DNA of 64,000 bases, taken from positions 7,561,012-7,625,011 of the forward strand of contig NZ_CM001442.1 in assembly GCF_000244915.1 (NCBI RefSeq), given 5' to 3'. The DNA is from Bradyrhizobium sp. WSM471 (GTDB lineage: Bacteria; Pseudomonadota; Alphaproteobacteria; Rhizobiales; Xanthobacteraceae). The notes beneath the pieces were generated by a model, which ran no database searches, was not told the DNA's origin, and saw only the letters and a list, made by a program, of their open reading frames with translations. The translations under genes and the position numbers were made by a program. Shown here in pieces: positions 40,167-49,466 of the stretch. Position 1 is the first letter of the stretch; each line of letters opens with the position of its first letter.

Positions 40167-41420
40167 TCAGATCGCATCCGGGAACTCACTCATGGCTGCG
40201 TCCAGCCGCGCCTTGCGGCGGCGGGCAAAGGAGGCCAGCGAGAGCACGGCGAGGCCGAGCACCACCGGCGGGAACACCACCATGTTCACCGCGGACCAGC
40301 CGTAACTGGCGAGCAATTGGCCGGACGAGAACGAACCGATCGCCATCATGCCGAACACCAGGAAATCGTTGAAGGCCTGCACCTTGTTGCGCTCCTGCGG
40401 CCGGTGCGTCTCCAGCACCAGCGCGGAGGCGCCGATGAAGGAAAAATTCCAGCCCACACCAAGCACGATCAGCGTGGCCCAGAAATGCATCGCGGTGATG
40501 CCGGACAGGCCGATGCCGGCCGCGCCCGCCTCCAGCAGCAGGCCGGCGGCAACGACCTTCCGCGCGCCGAAGCGGGCGATCAGCGCGCCTGTGAAGAAGC
40601 TCGGCCCGTACATGGCGACGATGTGCCATTGAATGCCGAAATTCGAATCGGAAACGCTCAAGCCGCACAGCTTCATGGCGAGCGGCGCCGACGTCATCAC
40701 CAGATTCATCATGGGATAGGAGATGACGCCGCACAGCGCCGCCGCAATGAAGCGCGGCTGCGTCACGATCTCGAGCAGCGGCCGCCCGCCATGAAGATCG
40801 GCCGGCGCCGGCTTCGGCATGTCGACCCCGGCGACGATGCCCATCGCGATGAGCGCGACAGCAGCCTGGACCAGGAAGCTGAAGGCGAACAGATAGGGCT
40901 GCCAGACATCCATGGTCCATTGCACGAGCTGCGGACCGAGCACGCCGGCGAACACGCCGCCCGCCATCACCCAGGACACCGCCTTGGGCCGATAGGCCGC
41001 ACTGGCGCCATCGGCGGCGGCGAAGCGATAGGACTGCGCCACCGCGCCGTAGAGGCCGCCGAGAAAAGTCGCCAGACAGAACAATGGAAACGAAGCGTGC
41101 AGGATCGCGAACGAGCCGAGCAGACCGGTCAGCGCGCCCAGACCGGTGCCGACGATGAAAGCGACGCGGCGGCCGAAGCGTCGCGAGATCGCGCCGGTCG
41201 GCAGCGTGCCGGCGGCGAGGCCGAGCACATACATCGAGATCGGCACCGTCGCGAACGAGACGTCGGGCGCGAGCGTCGCGCCGACGATCGCGCCGGTGGC
41301 GAAGATCACCGCCGAGTTGGCGCCGGTCAGCGCCTGCGCGGCGGCAAGGCGCACCACGTTGGCGCGCACGCGGGCGTCGGCGGCGATCTCATTGGCTGCA
41401 GTCACATCCAGCATCGGCAT
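40167..41420 (-). CDS. MFS transporter (YbfB/NNP-like 12-helix type)
   Basis: About 417 residues. Helical segments include LTGANSAVIFATGAIVGATL, SMYVLGLAAGTLPTGAISRR with an MFS loop, FGRRVAFIVGTGLGALTGLL and LIVLGVGWNFSFIGASALVL. Two in-frame ATGs at 41420 and 41414 are both possible; the first has GGGG six bases upstream. The substrate cannot be told. It diverges from the prolyl oligopeptidase gene (211 bp between starts). Confidence 0.9.
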   Translation of the reverse strand: MPMLDVTAANEIAADARVRANVVRLAAAQALTGANSAVIFATGAIVGATLAPDVSFATVPISMYVLGLAAGTLPTGAISRRFGRRVAFIVGTGLGALTGLLGSFAILHASFPLFCLATFLGGLYGAVAQSYRFAAADGASAAYRPKAVSWVMAGGVFAGVLGPQLVQWTMDVWQPYLFAFSFLVQAAVALIAMGIVAGVDMPKPAPADLHGGRPLLEIVTQPRFIAAALCGVISYPMMNLVMTSAPLAMKLCGLSVSDSNFGIQWHIVAMYGPSFFTGALIARFGARKVVAAGLLLEAGAAGIGLSGITAMHFWATLIVLGVGWNFSFIGASALVLETHRPQERNKVQAFNDFLVFGMMAIGSFSSGQLLASYGWSAVNMVVFPPVVLGLAVLSLASFARRRKARLDAAMSEFPDAI

Positions 41421-41631
41421 TTCCGCCCCAACGGGCTTTCGAGGGGCTTTCAAGACTTTCAAGGGCTCGCTTGATTCCCGGCACTATGGCGGGGCGCGGG
41501 AGGGCGGGCAACCGACGCAAACGGGCGCAGGCCATGTCTCTGACGCAATCGGGCCGATGATAATGGGCCGCGCACTTGACGGCTTGCGCTCGATCAAATC
41601 CTATCCGCCGCAACCTTCCGGAGTTTCGTTC

Positions 41632-43701
41632 ATGTCCGTCGACGACAGGCCTACGCTCAGCGCTCCCGACGACGATCCCTGGCTCTGGCTGGAGGAGATC
41701 GAAGGCAAGCAGGCGCTCGATTTCGTCACGCGACAGAACAGCCTGACGCTTGAGGCGTTCGGCGGAGCGGCCTTCGCGCGCGACCGCGATATCCTCGCGG
41801 CGATCTACGATCGTCCCGACAACATCCCCTATATCAGCCGCCGCGGCACTGAACTGCACAATCTCTGGAAGGATGCCACCAACCCGCGCGGCCTGTGGCG
41901 GAAGACTTCGCTCGCGGAGTTTCGCAAATCGCATCCGGCGTGGGAGATCATGCTGGATGTCGACCAGCTCGCCGCGCGCGAAGGCGAGGACTGGCTGCTG
42001 AGCGGCATCACCACGCAGCCGGGAAGCACGCGCGCCATTTTGGGCCTGTCGCGCGGTGGCAGCGACGCCGTCATCTTGCGGGAATTCGACCTCGACACCA
42101 AGAGTTTCGTTGCGGACGGCTTTGCGCTGTCCGAAGCCAAGGGCGGCGCCGATTGGCTCGATGCCGACACGCTGCTGCTGTCGAGCGCCCATGGCGAGGG
42201 CATGGCGACTGCTTCCGGATATTCGCGAACGGTTCGCCTGTGGCGGCGCGGCCAGCCTGTCGATCAGGCGCGGGTGATCATCGAGACCACGGCCGATCAT
42301 ATGGCGATCTCCGGCATCGTCGACGACACCGCTGCGACCCCGCGCAGCTGGATCGTCGACCAGATCGACTTCTTCAACCATGCGCTCTGGCTGCGCGATG
42401 CAGACGGCACGACGACGAAGCTCGATCTGCCGACCGGCATCTGGTTGCAGGCGCATGGCGACTGGTTCGCGATGAAGCTGCGCGAAGCCTGGTCGATCGA
42501 GGGCAGAACTTATGCCGCCGACACCGTGCTCGGCATGTCGCTCTCGGCGTTCCTCGCCGGCAGCCGCGATTTCGCGGTGCTGTTCGAGCCGGAAGCTCGC
42601 CGCGCCCTGCAAGGTCTGTTTTGGACGGGAGGAAAGCTGGTGCTGTCGATCCTCGACGAGCTCCAGCCGCAATTCGAGATCTGCACGCCGTCCGCCACGA
42701 GCTGGAGCCGCGCGTCACTCGGCGGCCTGCCGCAGATCGGCGTGGTCGACATCTGGCCGCTGGATCGCCACCCCTCCGAGAGCAATGGCGACCTGCTTGC
42801 GAATGTGCAGGATCCGCTGACGCCGCCGTCGCTGCTGCTGATGGAGCGCGGCGTCGCGAGCCCGACAGTGCTGAAACAGGCGCCGAAAACATTCAACGCC
42901 GACGGCCTCGTGGTGACCCAGCACGAGGCGATCTCGATCGACGGCGAGCGTATCCCTTATGTGCAGACGGGCCCCACTGGCGAGACCGGCGATGCACCGG
43001 TCTATATGAGCGCCTATGGCGGCTTCGGCCATTCGGTGAAGCCGTATTACAATTCGTCGCTCGGCAAGCTGTGGCTGGAGCGTGGCGGCACCACGGTGCA
43101 GGCGAATTTGCGCGGCGGCGGCGAATTCGGCACACGCTGGCACGATGCCGGCCGGCTCGCCGGCAAGAAACTGTCGCACGACGATTTCGCAGCCGTTGCC
43201 GCCGATCTCGTCCGCCGCGGCGTGACGACGGCAAAGCGCATCGCCGCACAGGGCGGATCGAACGGCGGCATCCTCATCACCAACATGCTGGTGCGATACC
43301 CCGAACGTTTCGGCGCGCTGTTCTGCACCATCCCGCTGATCGACATGCGCCGCTACACGAAGCTGCTCGCCGGCGCGAGCTGGATCGCGGAATATGGCGA
43401 TCCCGACAAGCCCGAGGAGTGGGACTGGCTGAAGACCTACTCCGCCTATCACAACGTCAAGGCCGGCCAGCCCTACCCGCCGATCCTGATCGCCACCACG
43501 CGGCGCGACGACCGTGTCCATCCCGGCCATGCGCGCAAGATGGCGGCAAAGCTCCAGGCCATGGGCTACGAGGCCTGGTTCTACGAGCCTGAAGCGGGTG
43601 GCCACGGCTACGGCAAGGACAACAAGGAGCGCGCCGGGTTCGAGGTGATTGGCTTTCGGTTCTTGAAGGACAAGATCGGGTGGCGGGATGGCGAGGGCTG
43701 A
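41632..43701 (+). CDS. Prolyl oligopeptidase-family serine peptidase (S9A)
   Basis: 689 residues. A short N-terminal helix (DPWLWLEEIEGKQALDFV) and a seven-bladed propeller are followed by the alpha/beta-hydrolase domain from about residue 410. The catalytic Ser is in AAQGGSNGGILITNM, the Asp in TTRRDDRVHPGHARKM, and the His in AGGHGYGKDN. The family hydrolyses short proline-containing peptides in cytoplasm or periplasm; no signal peptide is seen here. The ATG at 41632 (CCGGAG upstream) matches the family N-terminus; the much longer open frame starts within the divergent gene. It ends before a palindromic repeat. Confidence 0.94.
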   Translation: MSVDDRPTLSAPDDDPWLWLEEIEGKQALDFVTRQNSLTLEAFGGAAFARDRDILAAIYDRPDNIPYISRRGTELHNLWKDATNPRGLWRKTSLAEFRKSHPAWEIMLDVDQLAAREGEDWLLSGITTQPGSTRAILGLSRGGSDAVILREFDLDTKSFVADGFALSEAKGGADWLDADTLLLSSAHGEGMATASGYSRTVRLWRRGQPVDQARVIIETTADHMAISGIVDDTAATPRSWIVDQIDFFNHALWLRDADGTTTKLDLPTGIWLQAHGDWFAMKLREAWSIEGRTYAADTVLGMSLSAFLAGSRDFAVLFEPEARRALQGLFWTGGKLVLSILDELQPQFEICTPSATSWSRASLGGLPQIGVVDIWPLDRHPSESNGDLLANVQDPLTPPSLLLMERGVASPTVLKQAPKTFNADGLVVTQHEAISIDGERIPYVQTGPTGETGDAPVYMSAYGGFGHSVKPYYNSSLGKLWLERGGTTVQANLRGGGEFGTRWHDAGRLAGKKLSHDDFAAVAADLVRRGVTTAKRIAAQGGSNGGILITNMLVRYPERFGALFCTIPLIDMRRYTKLLAGASWIAEYGDPDKPEEWDWLKTYSAYHNVKAGQPYPPILIATTRRDDRVHPGHARKMAAKLQAMGYEAWFYEPEAGGHGYGKDNKERAGFEVIGFRFLKDKIGWRDGEG

Positions 43702-43738
43702 CGGGCTCTTGATTGAATCAGTGGGAGCGCAGCAGGCG

Positions 43739-43867
43739 GTGCACCTCGCCCGCTTGCGGGAGAGGTCGGCGCGAAGCGCCGGGTGAGGGTTCTATCCTCT
43801 AGGGGATGCCCCATTGCGGAGACACCCTCTCCCCAACCCTCCCCCGCAAGCGGGGGAGGGAGCGCAC
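43739..43867. repeat. Intergenic palindrome (cacctcgcccgcttgcgggagagg type)
   Basis: Arms ggtgcacctcgcccgcttgcg and cctcccccgcaagcgggggag enclose a copy of the repeat at 18726, including the internal ggcgcgaagcgccgggtgag segment. It lies between convergent genes. Confidence 0.8.
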
Positions 43868-43879
43868 CGCCGTCTGAGC

Positions 43880-44551
43880 TTAGCGCGAAAACACCAGCGT
43901 CAAATTGTTTGCCGGCATGTCGATCGTATCAAGGAGGCGAAGACCAACGCCGCGGGCGAGGGCCTCGACATCGGCGATGTCACGCACGCCCCAGTCGGGA
44001 TTGCCTTCACGCAGGGAGGTGTCGAACACGGCGTTGCTGAGCGCGATGTGCTTGCCGCCGCGCTTGAACGGGCCGTAGAGGAACAGCTTGCCGTCGGCCC
44101 GCAAATAGCGGCCGGCGCCGGCGAACAGGCCCTCGGCGACGCTCCATGGCGCGATATGGATGACATTGGCGCAGAACAATGCGGCAAGACTTGACGGCGC
44201 CTGCCCGCTTTTCATCTCCGGACACCAATCGGGATCGGTGAGATCGATCCGCAGTGGCGAGCGGATGTTTTTCAGGCCTGAATGAACGCGCCAGGCCTCG
44301 ATGCTCTTGAGGTGGCGCTGGTTGAGATCGCTCGGCCACCAGATCAGGCCGGGCGTGTGACGGGCGAAGTAGACCACGTGCTGGCCGGTTCCGCTGCCGA
44401 GCTCGACCACGTTGCCGGTGCAACCGGCGAGATGCTTTTCCAGTGCCGCCCAGAGCGGCTCGTGATTGCGATGAAACGCCGGTGCGTCGAGCCGCCCATC
44501 CGACTCGACCCGACCGCCATCCCTGCCGAATTCGACGACATATTCAGCCAA
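43880..44551 (-). CDS. DUF938 SAM-dependent methyltransferase-like protein
   Basis: 223 residues. The N-terminal segment AEYVVEFGRDGGRVESDGRL and HEPLWAALEKHLAG are characteristic of DUF938; the SAM-binding loop is NVVELGSGTGQHVVYFA (about 45-61). The only sensible start is a TTG at 44551, with GGGGA upstream; no in-frame ATG exists before residue 100. The family is widespread in proteobacteria with no assigned substrate. It diverges from soxX; functional connection to sulfur oxidation is unproven. Confidence 0.88.
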   Translation of the reverse strand: MAEYVVEFGRDGGRVESDGRLDAPAFHRNHEPLWAALEKHLAGCTGNVVELGSGTGQHVVYFARHTPGLIWWPSDLNQRHLKSIEAWRVHSGLKNIRSPLRIDLTDPDWCPEMKSGQAPSSLAALFCANVIHIAPWSVAEGLFAGAGRYLRADGKLFLYGPFKRGGKHIALSNAVFDTSLREGNPDWGVRDIADVEALARGVGLRLLDTIDMPANNLTLVFSR

Positions 44552-44809
44552 GTGAGGTCCCCTTGAAAAAACGAGAACGCGTTGAAAACAGGTTGAGCGG
44601 CAAAACGCTCGGGAAACGCCGGCCCGCGCCACGGCCCTTAACTCTCGGGCCAAATCGGCTGAACAAATAATCTCATTAGTTGCAATGGGGAAGATATTAA
44701 CTTCATTTTGTCGCGTGCATAGTCTCGATTGTCAGGCGGTGCCCTTTGTGCTTTGGAACGCTTCTATTTCGCGATCTTGACCATCGATATAACGCCTCGG
44801 AATGACGCC

Positions 44810-45163
44810 TTGACCGCCTTTTCCCGGACGCCCGTTCTGTTCATCTTGCTGGCCATTGCCGCCGGCCTCGCCAGCCCGGCGTGGGCGCAGTCCGCTGTGG
44901 CAGACGGCCAGAAACTCGCTTTCGACCGCGGCAAGGGCAATTGCCTGACCTGCCATGTCATCAGGGGTGGCGACCTGCCGGGAACGATCGGGCCGGAACT
45001 GAAGGACCTCAAGGCCAAATACCCCGATCGCAACGAGCTCGCCGCGATCATCTTCGACGAGACCAAGCGCAATCCGCAGACCATGATGCCGCCGTTCGGC
45101 CGGAACCGGATTTTGACCGAACAGGAGATCAGCGCGATCGTTGATTTCCTGCAGACCCTGTGA
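44810..45163 (+). CDS. soxX: SoxX, c-type cytochrome subunit of SoxAX
   Basis: About 117 residues from a TTG at 44810 (GGAA upstream), which yields a clean signal peptide TAFSRTPVLFILLAIAAGLA ending SPAWAQ. The mature protein has one heme-binding motif CLTCH and a Met ligand near the end (PQTMMPPFGRNRILTEQEI). With SoxA it joins thiosulfate to the SoxY carrier in the periplasm. A longer open frame extends to 44729 but would place extra residues before the signal peptide. It is the first gene of the sox operon; the 258-bp divergent region upstream is AT-rich but shows no clear operator. Confidence 0.92.
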   Translation: MTAFSRTPVLFILLAIAAGLASPAWAQSAVADGQKLAFDRGKGNCLTCHVIRGGDLPGTIGPELKDLKAKYPDRNELAAIIFDETKRNPQTMMPPFGRNRILTEQEISAIVDFLQTL

Positions 45164-45201
45164 CTTCAGGCACGCCACGAGATTTGGTTGGGAGACCCGA
45201 G

Positions 45202-45693
45202 ATGACCACACTCACCGGCCCAAGTGCGACGCGGCGCCTGATCCTTCAGGGCGCAGCCTCGGTCGCGCTGCTCGGCCTCGGCAATCTGCCGTTCGGCGCC
45301 GCGCCCGCGCGCGCCGCGGCCAACGACAAATATCCGGAAGAGGCGTTCAAGCAGAAGAGCGAGGCGGACGCCGTCAAGGCGCTGTACGGCAAAACCGCCG
45401 AGCCGTCCGACAAGGTCAAGCTGGACGCCCCCGAGATCGCCGAGAACGGCGGTGTCGTGCCAATCTCGGTGACGACGACGCTCGACAAGGTCACCTCGAT
45501 TTCGTTCTTCGTGGCCGAGAATCCCAGCGCGCTTGCCGCCAGCTACAGGATTCCCGAAGGCACGATCCCTGCCGTCGCCAACCGGCTGAAGATGGCCAAA
45601 ACCACCAACGTCGTTGCGATCGTGGAGGCCGACGGCAAGCTCTACAGCGCGACCAAAGAGGTCAAGGTCACCGTCGGCGGCTGCGGCGGCTAA
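45202..45693 (+). CDS. soxY: SoxY, substrate-carrying subunit of SoxYZ
   Basis: 163 residues. Twin-arginine-like leader SATRRLILQGAASVALLGLG, then the SoxY domain, ending in the carrier motif TVGGCGG. The C-terminal Cys holds the sulfur intermediate during thiosulfate oxidation. The gene starts with ATG 45202 (gagacccgag upstream) 38 bp after soxX and ends 15 bp before soxZ. It is exported as a complex with SoxZ, which lacks its own signal. Confidence 0.97.
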   Translation: MTTLTGPSATRRLILQGAASVALLGLGNLPFGAAPARAAANDKYPEEAFKQKSEADAVKALYGKTAEPSDKVKLDAPEIAENGGVVPISVTTTLDKVTSISFFVAENPSALAASYRIPEGTIPAVANRLKMAKTTNVVAIVEADGKLYSATKEVKVTVGGCGG

Positions 45694-45708
45694 GCGAGGA
45701 AGATCGAG

Positions 45709-46020
45709 ATGGCATCCAGCATTCGCGTCCGCGCCACCGCCAACGGCGACATCACCGAGGTGCAGGCGCTGATCCAGCACCCCATGGATACCGGCTTCGT
45801 CAAGGACGCCAAGGGCGAGCTGATCCCGGCGCATTACATCCAGCAGCTGAAATTCGAATGTAACGGCAAGGACGTCTTCGTTGCCGATTGGGGCACCGCG
45901 ATCTCGAAGGACCCCTATGTCAAGTTCAGCTTCAAGGGGGCCAAGAAGGGCGACGATCTCAAGGTCTCCTGGACCGATAACAAGGGTGCGTCGGACACGA
46001 CCACCGCAAAGATCTCGTGA
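45709..46020 (+). CDS. soxZ: SoxZ, partner subunit of SoxYZ
   Basis: 103 residues without signal peptide: IRVRATANGDITEVQALIQH near the start, HYIQQLKFECNGKDVFVADW in the middle and FKGAKKGDDLKVSWTDNKG near the end. It forms an immunoglobulin-like heterodimer with SoxY and travels through the Tat system with it. Its stop overlaps the soxA start (TGATG). Confidence 0.97.
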   Translation: MASSIRVRATANGDITEVQALIQHPMDTGFVKDAKGELIPAHYIQQLKFECNGKDVFVADWGTAISKDPYVKFSFKGAKKGDDLKVSWTDNKGASDTTTAKIS

Positions 46021-46883
46021 TGAAGGCCCGCACCTCCATCCTGCTTGGTTCGTTGAGCGCCGCGCTGGTCGCGTTGGCCCTCACCTCTCCGCGCGTGGTG
46101 GCGGCCGACAAGGTCGACCCCGTTGCCGATGCCAAGGCGTTCCAGAACTTCTTCTTCCAGAAATTCCCGACCGTGAAGCACGAGGATTTCGTCAACGGTC
46201 CTTATTCCATGAACGAGGACATGAAGCGGCAGTGGCAGGAGAAGGAGGAGTTCCCGCCCTACGAGTTCGCGCTCGACGCCGGCAAGGAGATGTTCGCCAC
46301 CCCGTTCAAGAACGGCAAGACTTATGCCGACTGCTTCCCGAACGGCGGCATCGGCATCCGCCAGAATTATCCTTATTTCGACGAGAAGGAAGGCAAGGTC
46401 GTCACGCTGGAGCTGGCGCTCAACCGCTGCCGTGAGGCCAATGGCGAGGCGCCCTACTCCTACGTCAAGGACGAGATGGCCTCGCTCACGGCGTACATGG
46501 CCTTCACCTCGCGCGGCAAGCCGATGGACATCAAGATCCCCGACGATCCGCGCGCGCTCGCGGCCTTCGAGAACGGCAAGCGCTATTTCTACACGCGCCG
46601 GGGCCAGATGAACTTCTCCTGCGCGAGCTGCCATGTGCAGAGCCCGGGCGAGCGCATCCGCGCCGAGATCCTGGCGCCGGCGCTCGGCATTCTGAACGCG
46701 ATGCCGATCTACCGCTCCGAATGGAGCGGCATGGGCACGACCAGCCGCCGCTTCGTCACCTGCAACAGCCAGACCCGTGCGGTTCCGCTGGAGCCGCAGG
46801 CGGATGAATACCGCGACGTCGAATATTTCCTGTCCTATGTCGCCAACGGCCTGCCGATATCGGGACCGGGAGCGCGGCCATGA
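46020..46883 (+). CDS. soxA: SoxA, c-type cytochrome subunit of SoxAX (single heme motif)
   Basis: 287 residues with signal peptide TSILLGSLSAALVALALTSP. The only heme motif is CASCH (Cys201-Cys204-His205). The position of the first heme of diheme SoxA reads ADCFPNGGIGIRQNYPYFD without CxxCH, so this is a monoheme SoxA. The active-site cysteine that forms the cysteine persulfide ligand is in RRFVTCNSQTRAV, about residue 248. Start overlaps soxZ by one base; end overlaps soxK by four bases. Confidence 0.95.
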   Translation: MKARTSILLGSLSAALVALALTSPRVVAADKVDPVADAKAFQNFFFQKFPTVKHEDFVNGPYSMNEDMKRQWQEKEEFPPYEFALDAGKEMFATPFKNGKTYADCFPNGGIGIRQNYPYFDEKEGKVVTLELALNRCREANGEAPYSYVKDEMASLTAYMAFTSRGKPMDIKIPDDPRALAAFENGKRYFYTRRGQMNFSCASCHVQSPGERIRAEILAPALGILNAMPIYRSEWSGMGTTSRRFVTCNSQTRAVPLEPQADEYRDVEYFLSYVANGLPISGPGARP

Positions 46884-47185
46884 AGCGGTCACTTGCCCTC
46901 GCCCTGCTGCTTACCCTCGGCCTCGCGCCGGCGGCGCACGCGGCAAACGAGGCGGATTACAAGACAGCCTATGCCGCCGCCGAAGCCGCCTCCAAGGAGG
47001 CTGCCAGCTTGCGCCACCAATGGACCGTGACCGTTTCGGCGCTGGCCGCCGCAAAGAAGGCGGCCGATGGCGGCGATTTCGACCGCGCCGTCGCCGCAGC
47101 CAGGGAGGCCGAGGCGCTGGCGAAGGCGTCGATCTTCCAGGCGATGTCCGAAAAAGAAGCCTGGAAGGCGATGGAAATCCGCTAG
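46880..47185 (+). CDS. soxK: SoxXA-binding protein (SoxK-like)
   Basis: 101 residues. Signal peptide RSLALALLLTLGLAPAAHA, then an all-helical, Ala-rich domain: YKTAYAAAEAASKEAASLRH, QWTVTVSALAAAKKAADGGD and FDRAVAAAREAEALAKASIF. Small proteins of this type between soxA and soxB (SAXB/SoxK in green and purple sulfur bacteria) bind SoxXA and raise its activity. Its ATGA overlap with soxA supports a real subunit. SoxK is inferred from position and composition; the family is short and weakly conserved. Confidence 0.82.
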   Translation: MKRSLALALLLTLGLAPAAHAANEADYKTAYAAAEAASKEAASLRHQWTVTVSALAAAKKAADGGDFDRAVAAAREAEALAKASIFQAMSEKEAWKAMEIR

Positions 47186-47240
47186 ACTGTTCGCTTGTGC
47201 AACAGCCTTGCGACCATGAGAGGGCGCGGAGAATTTCTGG

Positions 47241-48992
47241 ATGGCGATCCGCCGCCGCGATTTCCTGAAGAACGCAGGCCTTGCTGCCGTATCGCTCAGC
47301 CTGCCGCGGCTTGCGCGCGGTGCTGAGGCCGCGAGCATTTACGACATCGAACGGTTCGGCAATGCGCGCATCCTTCACCTCACCGACACGCATGCGCAAC
47401 TCAACCCGGTCTATTTTCGCGAGCCCAGCGTCAATATCGGGATCGGCGAGATGGCGGGACGGCCGCCACATCTGGTCGGCCGCGCCTTTCTCGACCGTTT
47501 CGGCATCAGGCCCGACAGCGCGGATGCCTATGCCTTCAGCTGCTTCGAGTTCGAGAAGTCGGCAGGCCGCTTCGGCAAGCTCGGCGGCTTCGCCCATCTG
47601 AAGACGCTGATCGACCGCTTGCGCGGCGATGCCGGCGAAAAGCACTCCATGCTCGTTGACGGCGGCGATCTCTGGCAAGGCACGGGACTCGCCAACATCA
47701 TCCAGGGCCGCGACATGGTCGAAGTCGCAAACCTGCTCGGTATCGAGGCGATGACCGGGCATTGGGAATTCACCTATGGCGAGCAGGCGCTGCGCGACAA
47801 TCTTGCGCGCTTCAAGGGCGAGTTTCTGGCGCAGAACGTTTTCCTGACCGAAGAAGCCGCATTCAACGACGCCCCCGCCTTCGACAAGGCGACGGGGCGC
47901 GTGTTCAAGCCCTCGGTGATCAAAGAGCTCGGCGGCCATCGCGTTGCGATCGTCGGCCAGGCCTTCCCTTACGTGCCGATCGCGCATCCCAGACGGTTCA
48001 CGCCGGACTGGAGCTTCGGCATCCGCGAGGAAGAGCTCCAGAAGCATGTCGACGGCTTGCGCGGCACCGACAAGGTCGATGCGGTCATCCTGTTGTCGCA
48101 CAACGGCATGGACGTCGATCTCAAGCTCGCAAGCCGCGTCACCGGCATCGACGTCATCCTCGGCGGCCATACCCATGATGCGATCCCGCAGCCCATCGCA
48201 GTGAAAAATGCGAGCGGCACGACGCTCGTCACTAATGCGGGCTCCAACGGCAAATTCCTTGCCGTGCTCGATCTCGCGCTCGAAAAAGGCAAGGTCGGCG
48301 ACGTCAAATATCATCTGCTGCCGGTCTATTCCGAGCTGTTGAAGCCCGATCCTGGGATGGCCGAGCTGATCGGCCGGTTGCGGGCGCCGTACGTCACCGA
48401 CTGGTCGGAGAAGATTGCGACTCCCGATCGCCTGCTATATCGCCGCGACAATTTCGCCGGCCCGGTCGACGAGCTGATCTGCAGCGCGCTGCGCACCGAG
48501 CTCGACGCCGAGATCGCGCTGTCGCCGGGCTTCCGCTGGGGCGTCACCGGGCTGTCCGGCCAGGCGCTGACGATGGAGGATTTGCTCGCGGAAACCGCGA
48601 TCAGCTATCCCGAGACCTATGTGCAGGAGATGACCGGCGCCCAGATCAAGGACGTGCTGGAAGACGTCTGCGACAACCTTTTCAATACCGATCCCTATTA
48701 CCAGCAGGGTGGCGACATGGTGCGCGCCGGCGGGCTCAGCTACACCTGTACGCCGACGGCGGCGATCGGCAGCCGCATCTCGGAGCTGAAGCTCAATGGC
48801 GACAAGGCGCTCAGCGCCAGCCACCGCTACAAGGTCGCGGGCTGGGCCTCGGTCAACGGCCAGCAAGGCGCGCCGGTTTGGGATGTGGTGGCAAAATATC
48901 TGCGCTCGGGCCGGATGTTTCAGGAGCGTCTCGGCTCCGGCGTCACGCTGAAAGGCGTCGAGGGCAATCCGGGCATCGCAGGACAGGGATGA
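47241..48992 (+). CDS. soxB: SoxB, thiosulfohydrolase
   Basis: 583 residues with a twin-arginine leader (MAIRRRDFLKNAGLAAVSL). The dimanganese metallophosphatase-type core shows LHLTDTHAQL, MLVDGGDLWQGTG, TGHWEFTYGEQAL, VILLSHNGMDVD and DVILGGHTHDA; a 5'-nucleotidase C-terminal domain begins near residue 400 (YRRDNFAGPVDELICSALRT). It hydrolyses sulfate off the SoxY-bound intermediate in the periplasm. It follows soxK by 55 bp and ends in an ATGA overlap with the DsrE-like gene. Confidence 0.97.
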   Translation: MAIRRRDFLKNAGLAAVSLSLPRLARGAEAASIYDIERFGNARILHLTDTHAQLNPVYFREPSVNIGIGEMAGRPPHLVGRAFLDRFGIRPDSADAYAFSCFEFEKSAGRFGKLGGFAHLKTLIDRLRGDAGEKHSMLVDGGDLWQGTGLANIIQGRDMVEVANLLGIEAMTGHWEFTYGEQALRDNLARFKGEFLAQNVFLTEEAAFNDAPAFDKATGRVFKPSVIKELGGHRVAIVGQAFPYVPIAHPRRFTPDWSFGIREEELQKHVDGLRGTDKVDAVILLSHNGMDVDLKLASRVTGIDVILGGHTHDAIPQPIAVKNASGTTLVTNAGSNGKFLAVLDLALEKGKVGDVKYHLLPVYSELLKPDPGMAELIGRLRAPYVTDWSEKIATPDRLLYRRDNFAGPVDELICSALRTELDAEIALSPGFRWGVTGLSGQALTMEDLLAETAISYPETYVQEMTGAQIKDVLEDVCDNLFNTDPYYQQGGDMVRAGGLSYTCTPTAAIGSRISELKLNGDKALSASHRYKVAGWASVNGQQGAPVWDVVAKYLRSGRMFQERLGSGVTLKGVEGNPGIAGQG

Positions 48993-49447
48993 TGCGGTCG
49001 CAAACCGTATCCGCGATGCTACTGGCGCTGTTCGCCTGGGCGGCGATGCCGCCGGCGTTTGCGCAACAGGTGCCGCTCCAGGACAAGCCGTTCGCCGAGC
49101 ACAAGGTCGTGCTGCAGCTCTCCGATGGCGATGCGAAGAAGCAAGCTCTGGTGCTCAGCGTCGCCAACAATTTGCTGAAGGCCTACGACCCCGACAAGGT
49201 CGCAATCGAGGTGGTGGCGTTCGGTCCCGGCATCGATCTCCTGCTGTCAGGCAGCGAGCGCCGCAAGCAGGTCGAGAGCCTGATCGCGCAAGGCGTACGC
49301 TTCGACATCTGCCTCAACACCGTCGACACGATCGAGCGAGAAACCGGCAAGCGGCCGGAGTTCATCCCCGCCGCCACGCCGGTGCAAGTCGGGGTCGGGC
49401 AGATCCTGTTTCTCAGCGAGAACGGGTACACATTGGTGCGGCCGTAA
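48989..49447 (+). CDS. Exported DsrE-like protein of the sox operon
   Basis: 152 residues. Signal peptide TVSAMLLALFAWAAMPPAFA, then a DsrE/DsrF-like fold: FAEHKVVLQLSDGDAKKQAL, VLSVANNLLKAYDPDKVAIE and EVVAFGPGIDLLLSG. The single mature cysteine, in GVRFDICLNT, is at the position of the sulfur-relay Cys of the family. It is translationally coupled to soxB (ATGA). DsrE proteins usually carry sulfur in the cytoplasm; an exported version in a sox operon may accept sulfur from SoxYZ or a persulfide in the periplasm. It occupies the place of soxW in the similar gene order of green sulfur bacteria. Confidence 0.85.
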   Translation: MMRSQTVSAMLLALFAWAAMPPAFAQQVPLQDKPFAEHKVVLQLSDGDAKKQALVLSVANNLLKAYDPDKVAIEVVAFGPGIDLLLSGSERRKQVESLIAQGVRFDICLNTVDTIERETGKRPEFIPAATPVQVGVGQILFLSENGYTLVRP

Positions 49448-49466
49448 TCTTGGGCCCACCCTCGCC

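Noticed and set aside
44552..44809. SoxR-type operator before soxX
   Set aside because: The region is AT-rich, but I could not find an inverted repeat with arms longer than four bases that stands out.
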